64,000 nt of DNA from Wyeomyia smithii (lineage: Eukaryota; Arthropoda; Insecta; Diptera; Culicidae). The DNA is taken from contig NC_073695.1 of NCBI RefSeq assembly GCF_029784165.1, positions 105,084,255-105,148,254 of the forward strand, read 5' to 3'. The position numbers and the translations under genes are program-made. This document shows, one piece after another, positions 41,881 through 54,600 of the stretch. The number at the start of each line of letters is the position of its first letter. Positions within the stretch are counted from its first letter, which is position 1. The notes beneath the pieces are model-generated. The model was not told where the DNA came from, did not search any database, and saw nothing but the letters and a program-made list of their open reading frames with translations.

Positions 41881-43720
41881 AGATAATAATTTTGTTGACG
41901 ATGCGCTGACGGTAGCAGGCAGAAACGAGGAACCAGAGCTGCGGCGTCGATTGGCAGCGAAATCCAAACTGTGGGTCTACCCTGGCATGGCACCTGGTAG
42001 ATAGAGATGAATGTGCGGACTGACTGACGAACAGCAAGCGGCGATGCGCGGCGACATCAAACGGAAGGGGTTCGGGGTGGAGACAAGGCTCTTGAATCGT
42101 ATGGACACAGAGGTCCGGAGTGGAGGCCCCCAAAACAATAATGTACGGACGCGGTTGTCCAGAAAGCTACCGAATGGTGCGCTCCAGCAGCTGCGTTCCG
42201 GCGGATGGTACGCTCCGTCCGGTTTACTAAAAATTCGGTAAGCGTAAGCGAGTTGCATTTGATTTTACTTTAGCGAAGACTTAACTAGGGGTAATGGTGG
42301 GGCAGCAGACTCGTTCACCTGGATGACCAAAACCTGCACTGCCCCTAGTGCCTGGCTGGCTGGAACCTGGTGGACTAGTGGCACGATAAATGTTAATTCG
42401 GATGGCTGAATCCCAATGCTTGCAGCTGATGAATCCGGATGGTTGAATGGTGATGAAATTGGCGCGAACTAAAGTTGCAACACGTCGCACTCGATAAGTT
42501 ATTTTCCATTCTGGTTCCTACGCCGGTCGAAGCCGGTCGCCAATTAGAAGGGCGCAATTATTCTAACCGGGACATCAAGTTGATCAAAGTGGTTGCTTGC
42601 AAGAGTGAATTTCGTTAAAGGTTGTTATTACAAGTGTAGCATTTCAACTACCATGGACAAATTGGACGCTGGGAGACATCAAGTGGCTGGATGAATCTGA
42701 AAAGTAGCTGGACGCCTCAAAGGAACAATTCGCTGCCATGTGCGAGGATGGTGCAGCGAGCGAGGAGCGGAAGGTGGAAACGGCCAATGACCTCGATGAG
42801 GCGAAGCTTATGATGCTGGTTCAGCACGGACGAGTAGCAAGAGCTCTACGGAAGGCAACCGTAGTTTCGCAAGGCCAGCAGTCTTCCAACGGGGTCGAGC
42901 CCAAGTCGGAGAAATTTAATCGTTAGTCCGCTGTTGGTGTTTTTGCCTCCTTGTCGACAAGTTAAAGGGAACAAATAAACAGAATCGAAAACGATGAAAA
43001 AAAATAAACACAACGTACGGTCGGTTTGCGCCACGCAACGAACGATTTGGGCTTGGGACTTGGCGAAATGGGATTGCAAATTTCAACGTCTAATATTGCC
43101 GAGGGCATTCTGCTCGACTTGAACGGAATTATATTTTCAACGACAACGAGTGTAATATTTAGGTAGTATTAATTAGTTAACGGAGACTTTAAATTTTTAG
43201 ATTCATTCGTCTCTGGTAACGAGTGGTATGGACGCGGGCAACTTGCACGGCAGAGTTGACGTCCCGTTAGAAAAGGTTGCACTTCAAGAGTGGCTTTGCA
43301 CTTTGCTGACGACTGGCACTGAATTCAACGGTTGTGAAGAGACAAGTTACTTGATGAGACGTGCAGCACTTGGCACTGTATGAACTTTGGTCTTTAAACT
43401 ATTGAAAGGCACCACACTAACATCGAACGACGGAAACGCGCGAGTTTTGCGGAGCACTACCTGGTCACGGCACCAAATCCATGTTGGCGTAAACCGACGA
43501 TGTTGTGTGATTTTAATTGGTCGGTAGGCCCGTGCGTTTACACACTTTCGTTAGAATAATTAAGGCCCAGTATGAAGGGTAGCAGGTGTGGAGCGGAAAG
43601 GTTTTCGAGTGATGAACCAATAACACGCGTACGTATAACTATTACGAAATATGTTCAAACTATTGAACTTGTATTACAAGGACACGACTGGCAGCGAGCT
43701 GGCTAGCGCTATGAACTAAG
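41881..43720. mobile_element. Probable decayed LTR-retrotransposon remnants
   Basis: The region is distinctly more GC-rich than its surroundings. It holds a gag-like plus-strand coding remnant (42653-42925). On the minus strand, near 43461-43482, the sequence TGGTGCCGTGACCAGG resembles a tRNA primer-binding site of the type seen in Bel/Pao elements, preceded by a possible LTR (about 43487-43676) that would end in CA. Opposite strand signals imply two elements or a rearranged one. No pol domains were recognised. This is a tentative call. Confidence 0.4.
42653..42925 (+). pseudogene. Gag-like coding remnant
   Basis: An ATG opens MDKLDAGRHQ. After a one-base shift the frame reads KWLDESEK, a TAG at 42705-42707, then LDASKEQFAAMCEDGAASEE and an acidic, helical, coiled-coil-like stretch to TAG at 42923-42925. 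The charge pattern and the interrupted frame suggest a decayed retrotransposon gag N-terminus. I do not recognise the family with certainty. Confidence 0.35.
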
Positions 43721-46046
43721 GACGAAGCTAATTTTAAAAATAAATAAGCTTTTAAAGATAGGTAATTGATTTTTATTTAATTATTTTTTTTCTTTGAAAA
43801 ATATATTTTTTTTTTTCAAAAAGACAAAACTATTATCTACAACTTTTCCGAAGAAGTTACACACTTGTTACCATTTATGTCACTTCTGGCTTGTTTGGAA
43901 CATGTTCGAATAAAGTGAAAATAAACAATGTCCAATTTATTTTTACTTTTGCTTCTCAAGATCTCATTCCTTTTCGCTTCAGAAATAATTTCTGGTTACG
44001 CCACTGCATCATGAAAGAAAAGAAATATTTTATTTTATGTTCGTTAATAGTAATTTTGCATATTTTTCTGTGATTCGATTATCCGGAAAACGAACTTGTA
44101 TGCAGGCATGGGGAAACCACAGCACTCCAAAGCGCATGTGGCCCATCTGCTAACAAATACACCACGCAGGGCATTTCGTATTACCCTTCGTCGCGAGTTC
44201 AAGACAAAACACTGGAGAGCCATTCGTGAACACGCCAACCGAGGATTTTTAACTTCGGCACATGAAGCAACCAAGGGCTTGCAGTTTCGGGGAACACACA
44301 AGCATTAGCCACTACGAAGAGATTGACAATGGAACACATTGGACAATTCGAAGGGCTGTTTCATCTAGAACACTGCGGGTTTTTCGTTTTGTATAGGCAC
44401 TGAAGGGCAATCTGAATACCCTCCGTGGCATCGCTTGAAACACACACGCGGGTGGTGTGGTGGGTTTAGACATGCCTGGTTGTATGGATGTAGCTCGTCG
44501 TAGATTACCCTGTCGCATCCTGGAAAACAGAGCGATTTGCGGTTCCATGTCCCAAGTTTTCAATCGTAGTCCTTATTTCTTTGCCTAGGTCCATGCCGAT
44601 TGTTTTATCTCTAACGTTGTTTGTAACACATAGTTTTCTAGGGCGGCTCGTTGGACCTTCTCCAACCCCTTGTCTCGCCGGGGGACCATCGTGTTAGCTC
44701 TGTTTAGAGGCCCACGCAGACACCAGGACGATGATCAGCCACTCCTAACATGAAGATCAGACGCTGTTTTGAGCCGCACCATCATGGTGAACAGACGCTC
44801 GGGTTGGCGTAGCATTTCCTCTACCGCCGGAGTATGGTTTACGCGCCAACGATCGTGTCGTACCTTCTCATTTAGCTACTGTTGGATGACAACATTGCCC
44901 AGGCAACACCAACCAGTTGTATCCATGGTTTAACCGGCAGTCTAGTATAATCATATGACTCGTGGAGGTGTAAGATAGTAACTTGTGAGGGCCGGAACTA
45001 TGTTTGACGCTCCTTCCAGACAGTCTTCGTTGTTGCACGTCGAACAAAGTGTGCGAGAAAAACACGTTTTCGCTGTGCCTCTGATTCTTATGTTTGGATA
45101 CAAACATACATTTCCCGCGCTGTATGTTTGCACAAATTTGTGAACATTGTTCTACACAGTAAAAAAAAATTACATTACTTTAAATGCACATAAATGGAGC
45201 ATTGGAAACCATGTAATATTCCTTGTGGCATTATATTCACATGCAATGTAAATGAATATGTTGTGAATTTGCACGCATATTTATATTCGAAGCTTTAAGT
45301 TTATATCAATTAACGTACAAATTTACATGACTAAAAACGATTCTGTATTGTGCATTATTAACGGTGTGAAATTGTATATATTTTTCACTTTATGTGCCAG
45401 AAACCGTTATGTGCTTTCATTTGTATTAGTTGTAAATTTTGTTTTTTGGTACTGTGTAGCTAATGTTTTCTTCTGATCAAGTAACAATCTAGTGTGCTAG
45501 GTTCTAAGTTTTGGCTGTGCAAGCGGCGTTGCATTTCGAATCATTTGTAGGTACCATGATGTGTAGAACATCATGATTTGTAGTACTACCTATGTTTTAT
45601 TATGACTTTCTCAAGCGAGCCGCAGTATTTTGGGTAGTCAATGATTTTTTTATTGCACCTATGTTGCAAGGCTGCATGCAAAACGAGGCGTGATATGTTG
45701 ATTAATGTAATAATATTTGTACAAGAAAATATACTTAAATGCTGTATATAAACTGTATTATTCTGGTTCATCTGTTCTTTATAGTTGAGGCCGTTGGGTT
45801 GGCTCAAGTTTTTTTTTCTATTTATTCGGCGTGCAGTTAAACCGAATCAAGCGCTAAAACTCATTATTCCGAGTAAATATCATTCAAAGTTTGACCACCT
45901 CGTATGCTTTCTGCAAGCAGCTGAAGAGAATTTTTGTTTTACTGTCGTTATGAACTGTTTAAATGATTTCAAATTATAATTTAAATTCAAGTTATGTAAC
46001 AGCAATACATTCAGCCAATACGCAGGACAAAAGGCCGAGTTCAATA
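43721..46046. other. Intergenic DNA, partly GC-rich, nothing firmly recognised
   Basis: About 44,090-45,120 is GC-richer, with overlapping short frames on both strands (44096-44308 +, 44312-44563 -) but no domain. It may be another eroded mobile element. The rest is AT-rich. The piece at 45865-45972 is a direct repeat of 47155-47275. Confidence 0.4.
45865..45972 (+). repeat. Direct repeat flanking the pogo-like element, left copy
   Basis: Similar to 47155-47275: ATTCAAAGTTT(G/A)ACCAC, CTTTCTGCAAG against TTTTCTGAAAG, TTATGAACTGTT and AAATGATTTC. The two copies stand on either side of the element at 46047-47055 and differ at many positions, so they predate it or belong to an older, larger element. 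Confidence 0.6.
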
Positions 46047-47055
46047 TAGTTGGACTCGATTATCCAGAGACTCGATTATCCGGAGGCCCGATTATCCGGA
46101 GGCCCGATTATCCGGAGGCCCGATTATCCGGGGCTCGATTTTCCGGAGAAATTGGCTCGATTATCCGGAGTATTTTTTTCCTCTGTATGTCTATAATGTA
46201 CTTTTGTCTTTTCGAGATTTTCGGGATTGTTCAAAATTGTAACAACAATGTCCCGTTCTGTTCAGGTAGTTTGTTTCCAGCACTTTTCTCGTCGTTCCTT
46301 CAACCAATTCTTACTCAACAACCTCCAAAAGCAAGCATAATGTTTTTAGTTGCCGATGAGGACAACCACTATTGGTCAACCGGTTTCGAATTTATGGCCG
46401 GAACATATTTCTGTAATATAATGGCCATGATCAATGCAGTACTTGGAACCACAAACTGGCCTGTTTCGGTGTTGTTCCGGATACTCCTGGATTATTGAAC
46501 CAAAACTCATCAAGCGAAATCAATAACGATTTGAAATCCGTAAAGTAGCCCATTAGTGGCCATATCGAGCGTCTAGGTGGTTATAGGTCACTTGAGAAAT
46601 AGAAAAAAAAATCATGAGTGTTGTCAAAATTTAACAGGGTCTGTATATGTAACACCTCAATTCTTCTTAATATATAAGATAATAAAACAGATAAATACCT
46701 CAACCAAATCAAATTCTATAATATTTTCTGAAAAATATTTCCTTTAATCTCTCGAAGCAAAAGCTGTCTTTTTAATAGTAGTTTTGATTTATTTTATTTG
46801 GCTTTTACATCTTCGAGATAATCAATTTAACATAATTTATTATTACGTATATATGTATAACAATCGCCGAAAAACAGTCTAATGACAATTTTTAATTTAT
46901 TTCGACGGCACATGTATTGTGTACAACATGCTATAATAGAAAACTCACTGTTCAAAATGAGAGATATAAAAATTAAAAATGGCTCGATTAACCGGAGGAT
47001 TCGATTGTCCGGAGCGAAATGTTTTTCAAAACTCCGGGTAATCGAGTCCGACCTG
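46047..47055. mobile_element. Pogo/Tc1-like TIR element with TA target site
   Basis: The left end is TAGTTGGACTCGATTATCC. The right end, inverted, is CAGGTCGGACTCGATTACCC. TA flanks both (46045-46046, 47056-47057). TIRs with GACTCGATTATCCGGAG are typical of pogo-type elements. The left end is expanded into a tandem array of 16-bp units. The 1009-bp interior contains no transposase (an open frame at 46187-46498 has no DDE motif), so this is a non-autonomous copy. Confidence 0.7.
46052..46172 (+). repeat. 16-bp tandem repeats within the pogo-like TIR
   Basis: Four near-identical units of GGCCCGATTATCCGGA are flanked by diverged units in which CTCGATTATCC replaces CCCGATTATCC. The unit is derived from the TIR itself (GACTCGATTATCCGGAG), so the terminal transposase-binding site appears to have been amplified. 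Confidence 0.85.
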
Positions 47056-47154
47056 TATTTAGAAATTGAAAAGAATTCATACCAAAATTCACAACCTAAT
47101 TTTTGATATTACATCCCTTTTACATCAGGTCGGCGTTGAGCCTACCCGAACTAA

Positions 47155-47275
47155 GAACCAAAATAATTATTTCAAGTAAAGCATTCAAAGTTTAACCACT
47201 CCGTACCTATGTTTTCTGAAAGCTGCTACTGAGAATTTATGTTATTATTTCATTATGAACTGTTCAAATGATTTC
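47155..47275 (+). repeat. Direct repeat flanking the pogo-like element, right copy
   Basis: Counterpart of 45865-45972 in the same orientation. Confidence 0.6.
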
Positions 47276-47334
47276 GTTTTTTCTTGAAAGATAGATTATC
47301 AATTCTGATTTCCGCCAGGGTTAAAACCTCAATT

Positions 47335-47575
47335 TAACCCTTTCCCGGCGGAGGAAAAACAATTTTTACCACAAAAAATGAACTCCAAACTCTTATTAGT
47401 CATCAAATATATGCACAATTGACACAAATTGGATTGCAATTTAAAGATCAATCTCTTCTCTAACCATACTGAATAGTTTCTTCGTGCAAATTTCCAAGTA
47501 TAATTGTTAAAATCAAATCAAAGTTTGAATGTCAGGTAATGCCATATGGCATCGCCCGCCGAGAATGGGTTGAAA
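47335..47575 (+). repeat. Dispersed repeat family X, copy 2
   Basis: Counterpart of 35995-36200. It begins soon after the right direct repeat and ends at CCCGCCGAGAATGGG. Confidence 0.65.
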
Positions 47576-47600
47576 AAATGGCGCTCGGTTCGGTCTGGTC

Positions 47601-48010
47601 TAGGGTTTGCAATATTCCCGAGAATAGATTTCCCGGGAAACGGGAATGAAAAATCTCATTTCCCGGGAATTCCCGGGAACCGGGAAAGGAAAAATTCTTA
47701 GCAAAAATGAGTTTTCAAATAAAGTTTATTAATAAAAAGTTTCAAACAATCGTTTACAATTTAATTATCAATTGAAAAACAAAATTTATTCAAGTTCACT
47801 CCAGAAATTCATGAACAATCGTCGATCAATCGCCTCAGTTCCGCTGACAATTTTTAGTTAGGCCAAAATAATGTGTTATTTTTGACAAATAAATTAAGCA
47901 AATAACTTGATATTACACGGCAAGCAAATATTGCAATATTGTATGGAAAAATTTTCCGAGGAGCTCGGGAATCCCGGGATCCCGGAAATCAATATTCCTA
48001 TTCCCGGGAC
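47601..48010. mobile_element. CCCGGG-rich hAT-type element, truncated copy
   Basis: It begins TAGGGTTTGCAATATTCCCG, the same terminus as the complete element at 56497-57943, and repeats GGGAATTCCCGGGAA-type palindromes. It carries the internal segment up to GAATCCCGGGATCCCGG but lacks the ATTGCTAACCCTA right end. It also lacks the element nested at 56637-56904, so it serves as an empty-site control for that insertion. Confidence 0.75.
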
Positions 48011-48730
48011 AGTGAACAGTGAACTACGATGGAAATCGCGCGCTCGTTCAACAAAAATATAGGATTTTTACATGGTGTGCACATGTGGGCATGTTTTGCG
48101 GAAGACTGCTTCCAGGTGGTCACCATTTGATGTTTCTTAAACACTTTAAATTTGACTGTTACGTTTTTGGAAGGATTAAATACTATAGAATCTAGGAAAA
48201 ATATTGACATTATTGGAACATGAATTTAAAGATTTAGATTAGTTGTGCGCTTGCATGAGACCTCTGCCCCCGACGATCATGCGGTCGAGCCGCTTTCTTT
48301 TGGCACGGAGTAAAGTATCGGCCTTCCGAGTTTAGCAAAGCGTGGTTTTGGCCATTCAAGAATTGCCGATTGGAATTCGACTATTTGTCCAAAGCACGGT
48401 TTTACATCTAAAGACAACAACATCTGTTATGGCAAGTAGTTAAAAGCCTATGATGCTGCAACCGCAAGCTAACTTGCATGCAATGTTTTGGCTATATATG
48501 TATCACCCTCATTGGCTTAAAAAGTTTTACCTGCCGTACAGTGGTATTAAATGGTAGATAGTTATAGATTACAGTTGTTTTGTTTTTTTTTTTTTTTTAA
48601 TTATATCAGGCGGATACATCCAAAATAAAAAGCCATTTACTAAGCTTTAGTTAAATTTGTTTAAACAAGAAAAATTAGTTAGTAGGTCTGGCTATTTTGG
48701 AAGTATACGAGTTTGGTCGTACGTTGTATT
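48011..48730. other. Intergenic DNA, nothing recognised
   Basis: No domain-bearing frame or repeat is visible. A poly-T run lies at about 48582-48599. Confidence 0.4.
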
Positions 48731-49730
48731 ACACAGTGCAACAAAAATTGACTTTTTTTGCCTTGGTATCTATATATAATTTTTTTGTGTATTTTTATGC
48801 AAAACTGAATTTCCCCGAGTTTGAACATATTTCAACTTAAGGGGCAACAATGGCGCCATTTTGAATTTTTGAGAAGCCGGTAATTTTTGTGGTTTTTTCG
48901 TAGCTATTTTGTTTTGAGGCCAAATATCAAAATTCTAAGAGTTTGTCCACATATTAGCATCTTTTTACCCATCTTTTGAAAAAACAGATCTTAAATCGGA
49001 CAAAAACTGAGCTCAAAACGGTGATTCTACGAAACCGGGTTTGGCATAGTTTTAGTATATTTTTCACAGAGCAAAATAATATCGATTATTCTTGAGCATT
49101 AATGGTAATTCGCTAATATCCTAAAGTGGTAGTCAAATTATATCTTATTTTCAGTAAAAAAGTCTCAGAAATCGAATGGTAGGTGTCTGATCTACGTAAA
49201 ATGTCAGCAGATAAACCTATTTTAGTATTGTAGGGGAATTGGGGCAAAATCGACATTTTGCTGACATTTCACGTTGATCAGACACCTACCATTCGATTTC
49301 TGAGACTTTTTTACTCAAAATAGGATATAATTTGACTACCACTTTAGAATATTAAAGTGATATTAATTAATACTCAGAAATAATCGATATTCTTTTGCTT
49401 TGTGAAATATACTAAAACTATGCCAAAACCGGTTTCGTAGATCACCATTTTGAGCTCAGTTTTTGTCCGATTTAAGATCTGTTTTTTTTCAAAAGATGGG
49501 TAAAAGGATGCTAATATGTGGAGAAGCTCTTAGAATTTTGATATTTGGCCTCAAAACAAAATGGCGTCAAAAAAAACAACAAAAATTAACGGTTTCTCAA
49601 AAATTCAAAATGGCACCATTGTTGCCCCTTAAATTGAAATATGTTCAAACTCAGGGAAATTTATTTTCGCATCAAACTTCATCAGAAAATCATACATAGG
49701 AGCCAAGGCAAAAAAATTGTTGCACTGTGT
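48731..49730. mobile_element. 1000-bp foldback element, long palindrome
   Basis: The ends are ACACAGTGCAACAA and its complement. The arms (about 48731-49210 and 49258-49730) are inverted copies along almost their full length, for example GACACCTACCATTCGATTTC, ATCTTAAATCGGACAAAAAC and GGGGCAACAATGGCGCC. Only about 50 bp in the centre is unpaired. Arm divergence is perhaps 10%. Flanks (TATT, TATC) do not give a firm target duplication. There is no coding capacity. A transcript would fold into a long double-stranded RNA. Confidence 0.85.
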
Positions 49731-52440
49731 TATCAATATTTTTCCAGATATGGGCTATAATCATATTGCCATTACATATTTGTTTAAATTATGTACCTAG
49801 TACATTTGGTGACACTGAAAATTGATGTCCTAAGATCAATTTCTCTGAGACTTCTTGGTGTTAAGTAGAACAACAATATTTTTGATAATTAGCTATGCAA
49901 TACACGACTTCGAATGCTGATGTTGCGTGAAAAGTTTATCAATTCGTATAGATGTAAAACAGTTTGGTCATCTGACTGGGAGTGAACCGTCCTTTTGTAT
50001 ATAATCAAAATATAACGTTTTTTTGCTGGTCTACCTGTATTTCCGTTCTGGTCAAATAAACTCTGTCACTCTGTTTATAAAGTGTTCAACGCTACTTGCA
50101 CTCAGGCACCTATCTTGAATCGCTAGTAGGTATCTATGTTCGGGGAAGCCGACAGCAGGTTACTGCTAAATTCAATTGAAATTGAGCTGATCGCAAACGC
50201 ATGCGAGTACAGTAATACTAAACGAAACATAACAGCACATGCATATAGTAGCGTCGCAAAATCCGTCAGTAAATCGTCATCGTCGCGATCGCCGGTTGCG
50301 GCTAGAATACGCCGTCGTTACCTGATACAAGCCGGCGTACATTGCGTGTCGCCAAGCGCAGGAAGTACAACAGGAAAGCAGCGTATGGAAATTAAGCGTG
50401 CGTTTCATTAGACGTTTTTTGTGTACTATTTAGCATTATTATTTGCGTGCACTTGTATCGGTGAGCAAGCGGCTATTTCGAAATTGAAACGAAATAAATA
50501 TAAACTATGTAAAACAGTATTGCAAGTGCAACAAGCGTGGAGCAAAAGGGGAAGACCACATTTTTCTTGGTTGAGGAATCGGAAAAGTATTGTATTCGAT
50601 TCTGTTACTTTCGTACATTACGATCTAGGAGCATATTATAACCAAAATCATAAAAGTCACACAGATACTAATTGGATAAGTGTTTTCATTCTTTTGGTGT
50701 AAAAATTAGTGCCCTATGAATTCTCAATTAGCACCCACAAATGCACATGGATATGAATCATACACGTGACCTACCTTTCTGTATAATAGGGATTTTATTC
50801 CGGTAGCGAATAACATTGCTTTTGTTATCATTCAAATGTGTGCCTCATTCGGTTAACACTTATCCGTTTAAACGATTCAAATACTAGACCGCTGTAGATA
50901 TAACAAAGTATCACATAATACTATTCCACCTAGAAGGGTGTAAACAGTTTCTGATATAGTCATGTTGATACGTGGCTATAATTTTATTATAGCTAATCAT
51001 TAACTTATATATTCTTAGTTTCTAGTCTAGGTGAATTAGTTCAACGTTTAAAACTGTTCCATAGTAATTATTCTAATGCATGTAATATAAACATTTTGTA
51101 CACAACTTTAAAGTAAAAAGGCATTCGAATAATATTCAGTTCGACGTTTAAACAACGTACTCTACGCTTTTTAAAATGGTGCAAAGGGAGACATACAGAA
51201 TTAGACAGAATAGTTTCGATATTTTACTATGATAGGTCTACTTTTCCTTGTGATTTCCTGCTCTAGATGGATAATAATACCTTTCTCCCAATAAAAAAGG
51301 TAAATATTTATTTCTACATCACTTAGTGAATGCTGATAGAAAAGAATGAATACGAATAATAAAATAATAACAAACGTGCAAAAAGTGAACAGCATGAGCA
51401 ACTTTTAGCTTTCTGCTGCTTTCGTAGAGCCAGCAATAGTGTGGGCAAAGCAATTTGAAATTTATGCTCCGGTCGAAAGCAGGTGAATCCGCAGGGTTTC
51501 GGCGGCTACAGACTGACTCATTTCACTCCGGTGCGCTCGTGCTAGGAGGTTTGAGAGTTGCTACGGGTCAGTTTGGTTTGTTGTTTTGCCTCAATAGAGA
51601 GATTCCTTCTTTTCCGGAGCGGGTGTACCTACTTAGTTTGTGCGCGTTTATTGTGCGAGGGTCTCCGTTGGTTGGTTGGCTATTGCAGTTTGATTTTGGG
51701 GTCTGAACAGTGCACAAGTGTTGGATTTTTTTGCTTTTCGAGTTATACATCGCGTGTGAAGTATATGATAGTGTTTTACAAATCGTGTGCGTCAACCGTT
51801 GTCCATTCATTGTCTGCTCGCCTTTGCCGTTTATAATTTGCGCTGAACAAACAATTGATAAGGATTCCCCATGCACTGCCGTATACGTTGCACGCGAAAG
51901 GTTGTGTGAGACAGTCGGCATTTGTCTACCGTGGCTACCGTGCAGCGGTGGGTGTAATGTTTTTTTGAAGTCTGGAAATCAATTAGCTTTCCAAAACCGA
52001 AATTGGTTACGTAGTACGCGTTGAATGGACGAGGTGCGTTCTCGTAAAGTGATCGCATCATTAGCCTATTTAATAAGCTGTGAGGAGAAGAAAACCTGCA
52101 AGAAAAAGATTCACAAAGACGTTTATTAGCAACAAATATAGCTAACTACCTAATTGAGTGTCAGTGAAGTGCGAAGTGAATTTAACCAGCCATGTCTGGA
52201 TGATTCACGCTGCTCAGACAGTTTGAGTTTGTTATTTATAAGAAAAATACTTTGGTTAATATTCAGTTGCTTCCGAAAGTGGAGTGGATGTTCAAAATGT
52301 TGTTTGCATTGGTTGCATTGCATTGGTTGTCTTATCATTACAAATATTGAGTGTCGCTTTATAAATAATGTTCACGTTTGAGAACGGCTTCGAGTATTTT
52401 TCATAACGCAACTACCTAATTACTTTTAGGCATAATGTTT
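49731..52440. other. Non-repetitive region, possible 5' exons or promoter of the gene at 62,993
   Basis: From about 50,130 to 50,410 and 51,450 to 52,200 the sequence is less AT-rich, rich in CG dinucleotides, free of recognisable transposons, and carries features of insect 5' UTRs (for example GTGTCAGTGAAGTGCGAAGTG near 52,158). Open frames such as 50136-50411 (Ser/Arg-rich) and 51568-51921 have no domain. The link to the coding exon 10 kb downstream is inference only. Confidence 0.3.
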
Positions 52441-54289
52441 TTCACACCAGTATTTTATTATTTTTGTGTATGTCGTTATGCAATTTTTGAAGAAAATGAC
52501 CTGCGCTTACTCGAGAGAAGGATTCCTACTTCAGCTAATCGAGTTTCCACGTCTTCTAAAGCATTGTCATTGCATGTTAGCTCGTGACATTCGAAAATTC
52601 AAATTTTTGTTTAATAATTCCGCTCATATAGTTCATATGATATATGTAGTTATTAATAGTTCTATAGGGAACAATAACAGGTAGTTATTGAAAGTTTATA
52701 GAATTTTCAAAAACCACGTGTTTACACGTAACAATAATATTCAAGGAAATTCACCTGAACGTGAAAATGCAAAGTATGCTATGTTTTTTCCAACATAAAC
52801 AATAATCAACATGGTATATACATGAACTTACATTTAAGTATTTTTGTTCCATGTTCCATGTTCTTACAAGTTTCTGCAATTTTCCGCAAGAAATGTTAAC
52901 TGCTCTGTATGTAGAGCACATGAACATTTCAATTGGTGGTAATATAGCCGTGGGATTGAGCAATAGGTACTTAGTGGCTTCAGCAAAGTGTTTTGTTATA
53001 TTATTTTGGAAAACTATGCTAAAGACGGTGGTAAACAAAATTGATTTTTCGAGAAAATATATTTTTTAACCCACTTGCAGTGGGATTTATCACAGAACAG
53101 GTAATGTAAACGGAAGTGTCCTTTTTTACTCTAAAATGTAGTCTCATTGCTCTAAAATGTAACGTTCGCGAGAAAATAACTTTTGCCCATTTTTTTCATT
53201 TCTGGACTAAAATGCGGAGTAGGTTGAATTACTTTTCTAAGTATAACTTTTCAATTTAATAAAAAATCTTTATTTCCTACATTCCCATTAGTAAAACAAT
53301 AAGATATAGAGTGAAATTAATACTCTTAAACAGTGTTTAAACATTCACTTGTAAACTTTTGTACTGATCTTTATATGGTAAATACAATCTTTTTTTCCCA
53401 AAAACTGTCTTGTTTCACATGTAACTGCCCCAACAAGACGCATTCGGAGGCAGCGCTACCTCAAACTTCCCCTCATTGTGAAATCGCCGCCAACACCACT
53501 GTTTTCCTCCGTCTATGGTTATATTTGTTTATCGATCGATTACGATCGTTATTATTCTAAGGAAGCAGCAGCAAGCATATTCTGTTTGGTGAAAGTATTT
53601 TACATGTTACGATACATTAATATTTATCGTTCCGGATAGTGCGCCATCTGTTATAGTGGCGCTTCGTGTGCGAAACTTGAGTGAAAGGTATAATTAAAGA
53701 GTTCGTCCTGAAGTTAAAGAAAACTTAATTGTTTTATATTTTTTGGCATTTAAAAATTCTCTTGTTATCAAATTATTTTTTGATTATAGTGTGCTGATAT
53801 ATGTGTTGTTTTAGAAATTTAAAATTATTTTATTTTCATAGAAGTTGTAGACGTTCTATTGAACCAAATTAGAATTTTTCAACTCTGTGCAGAATTTTAG
53901 TTATTTTCAATATAAATAACATATTTCTTCAAATAATAACCGAAACAGCCACTTCATATTAATATTTTCCTGTTTGTCGAACCACGCGAATTTTTTTTTT
54001 TTGTAATCTTCATATTTGCCATCCATTGGTTGCTTGGACTAAAACTTAGTTATGCAACGATATCGCAAATAATGAGGTTCAATATTTAAACAATACTATT
54101 TAAGCAAACGATCAAAAATTGGCTATCCAAATTCAACTCTAAATTATAGTTACTGTGGAAATATTTATATTCCGTAAAGTGTTTGATACTTTTTCCGATG
54201 ATTCTAGGGTGGATTTGGAAAAACATTTCGGAAATGTGGCGATTGTAGAACCAGCTGTTCTTTTAACACCTTTATTCTTTTTTTTTAAT
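52441..54289. other. Intergenic or intronic DNA, nothing recognised
   Basis: AT-rich, no supported frames. It may belong to a long 5' intron if the upstream region is the promoter of the gene starting at 62,993. Confidence 0.35.
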
Positions 54290-54600
54290 CCTCACGGTAG
54301 TCACGGTACACCAGATTCTTTTTATGCACGGTTTCTCAAAATAACACGGGTCGTTTCCGTGAAAAAAAAAATGAATCGAATATAACACGGTTTTATTTCT
54401 CACGGTTTCTCGAAAAAACTCATTTTCTGAATGGTTTCTCAAAATTACACTTTTAGGCCTTTTTTATACGGGACGCATCCTTCCTGCAAAGAGGGATCGG
54501 ATGTAAAACGTAAAAAAAACACGATTTCTCGAAATAACACATATTTTTGCACGGTTTCTCAGAATAACTCGTGTTTTTCACTCGTGCAAAAAAAAAGAAT
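54290..54600 (+). repeat. Degenerate array of CACGGTTTCTC units
   Basis: At least six imperfect copies of CACGGTTTCTCRAAATAACAC occur at irregular spacing, mixed with A runs and GAATCGRAT pieces. It looks like an eroded minisatellite. Confidence 0.6.

Noticed and set aside
44096..44563. Protein-coding genes in the GC-richer patch
   Set aside because: Several overlapping short frames on both strands, none with a recognisable domain or splice sites.
46052..46172. CRISPR-like array
   Set aside because: The 16-bp units are directly adjacent with no spacers and derive from the transposon terminus.
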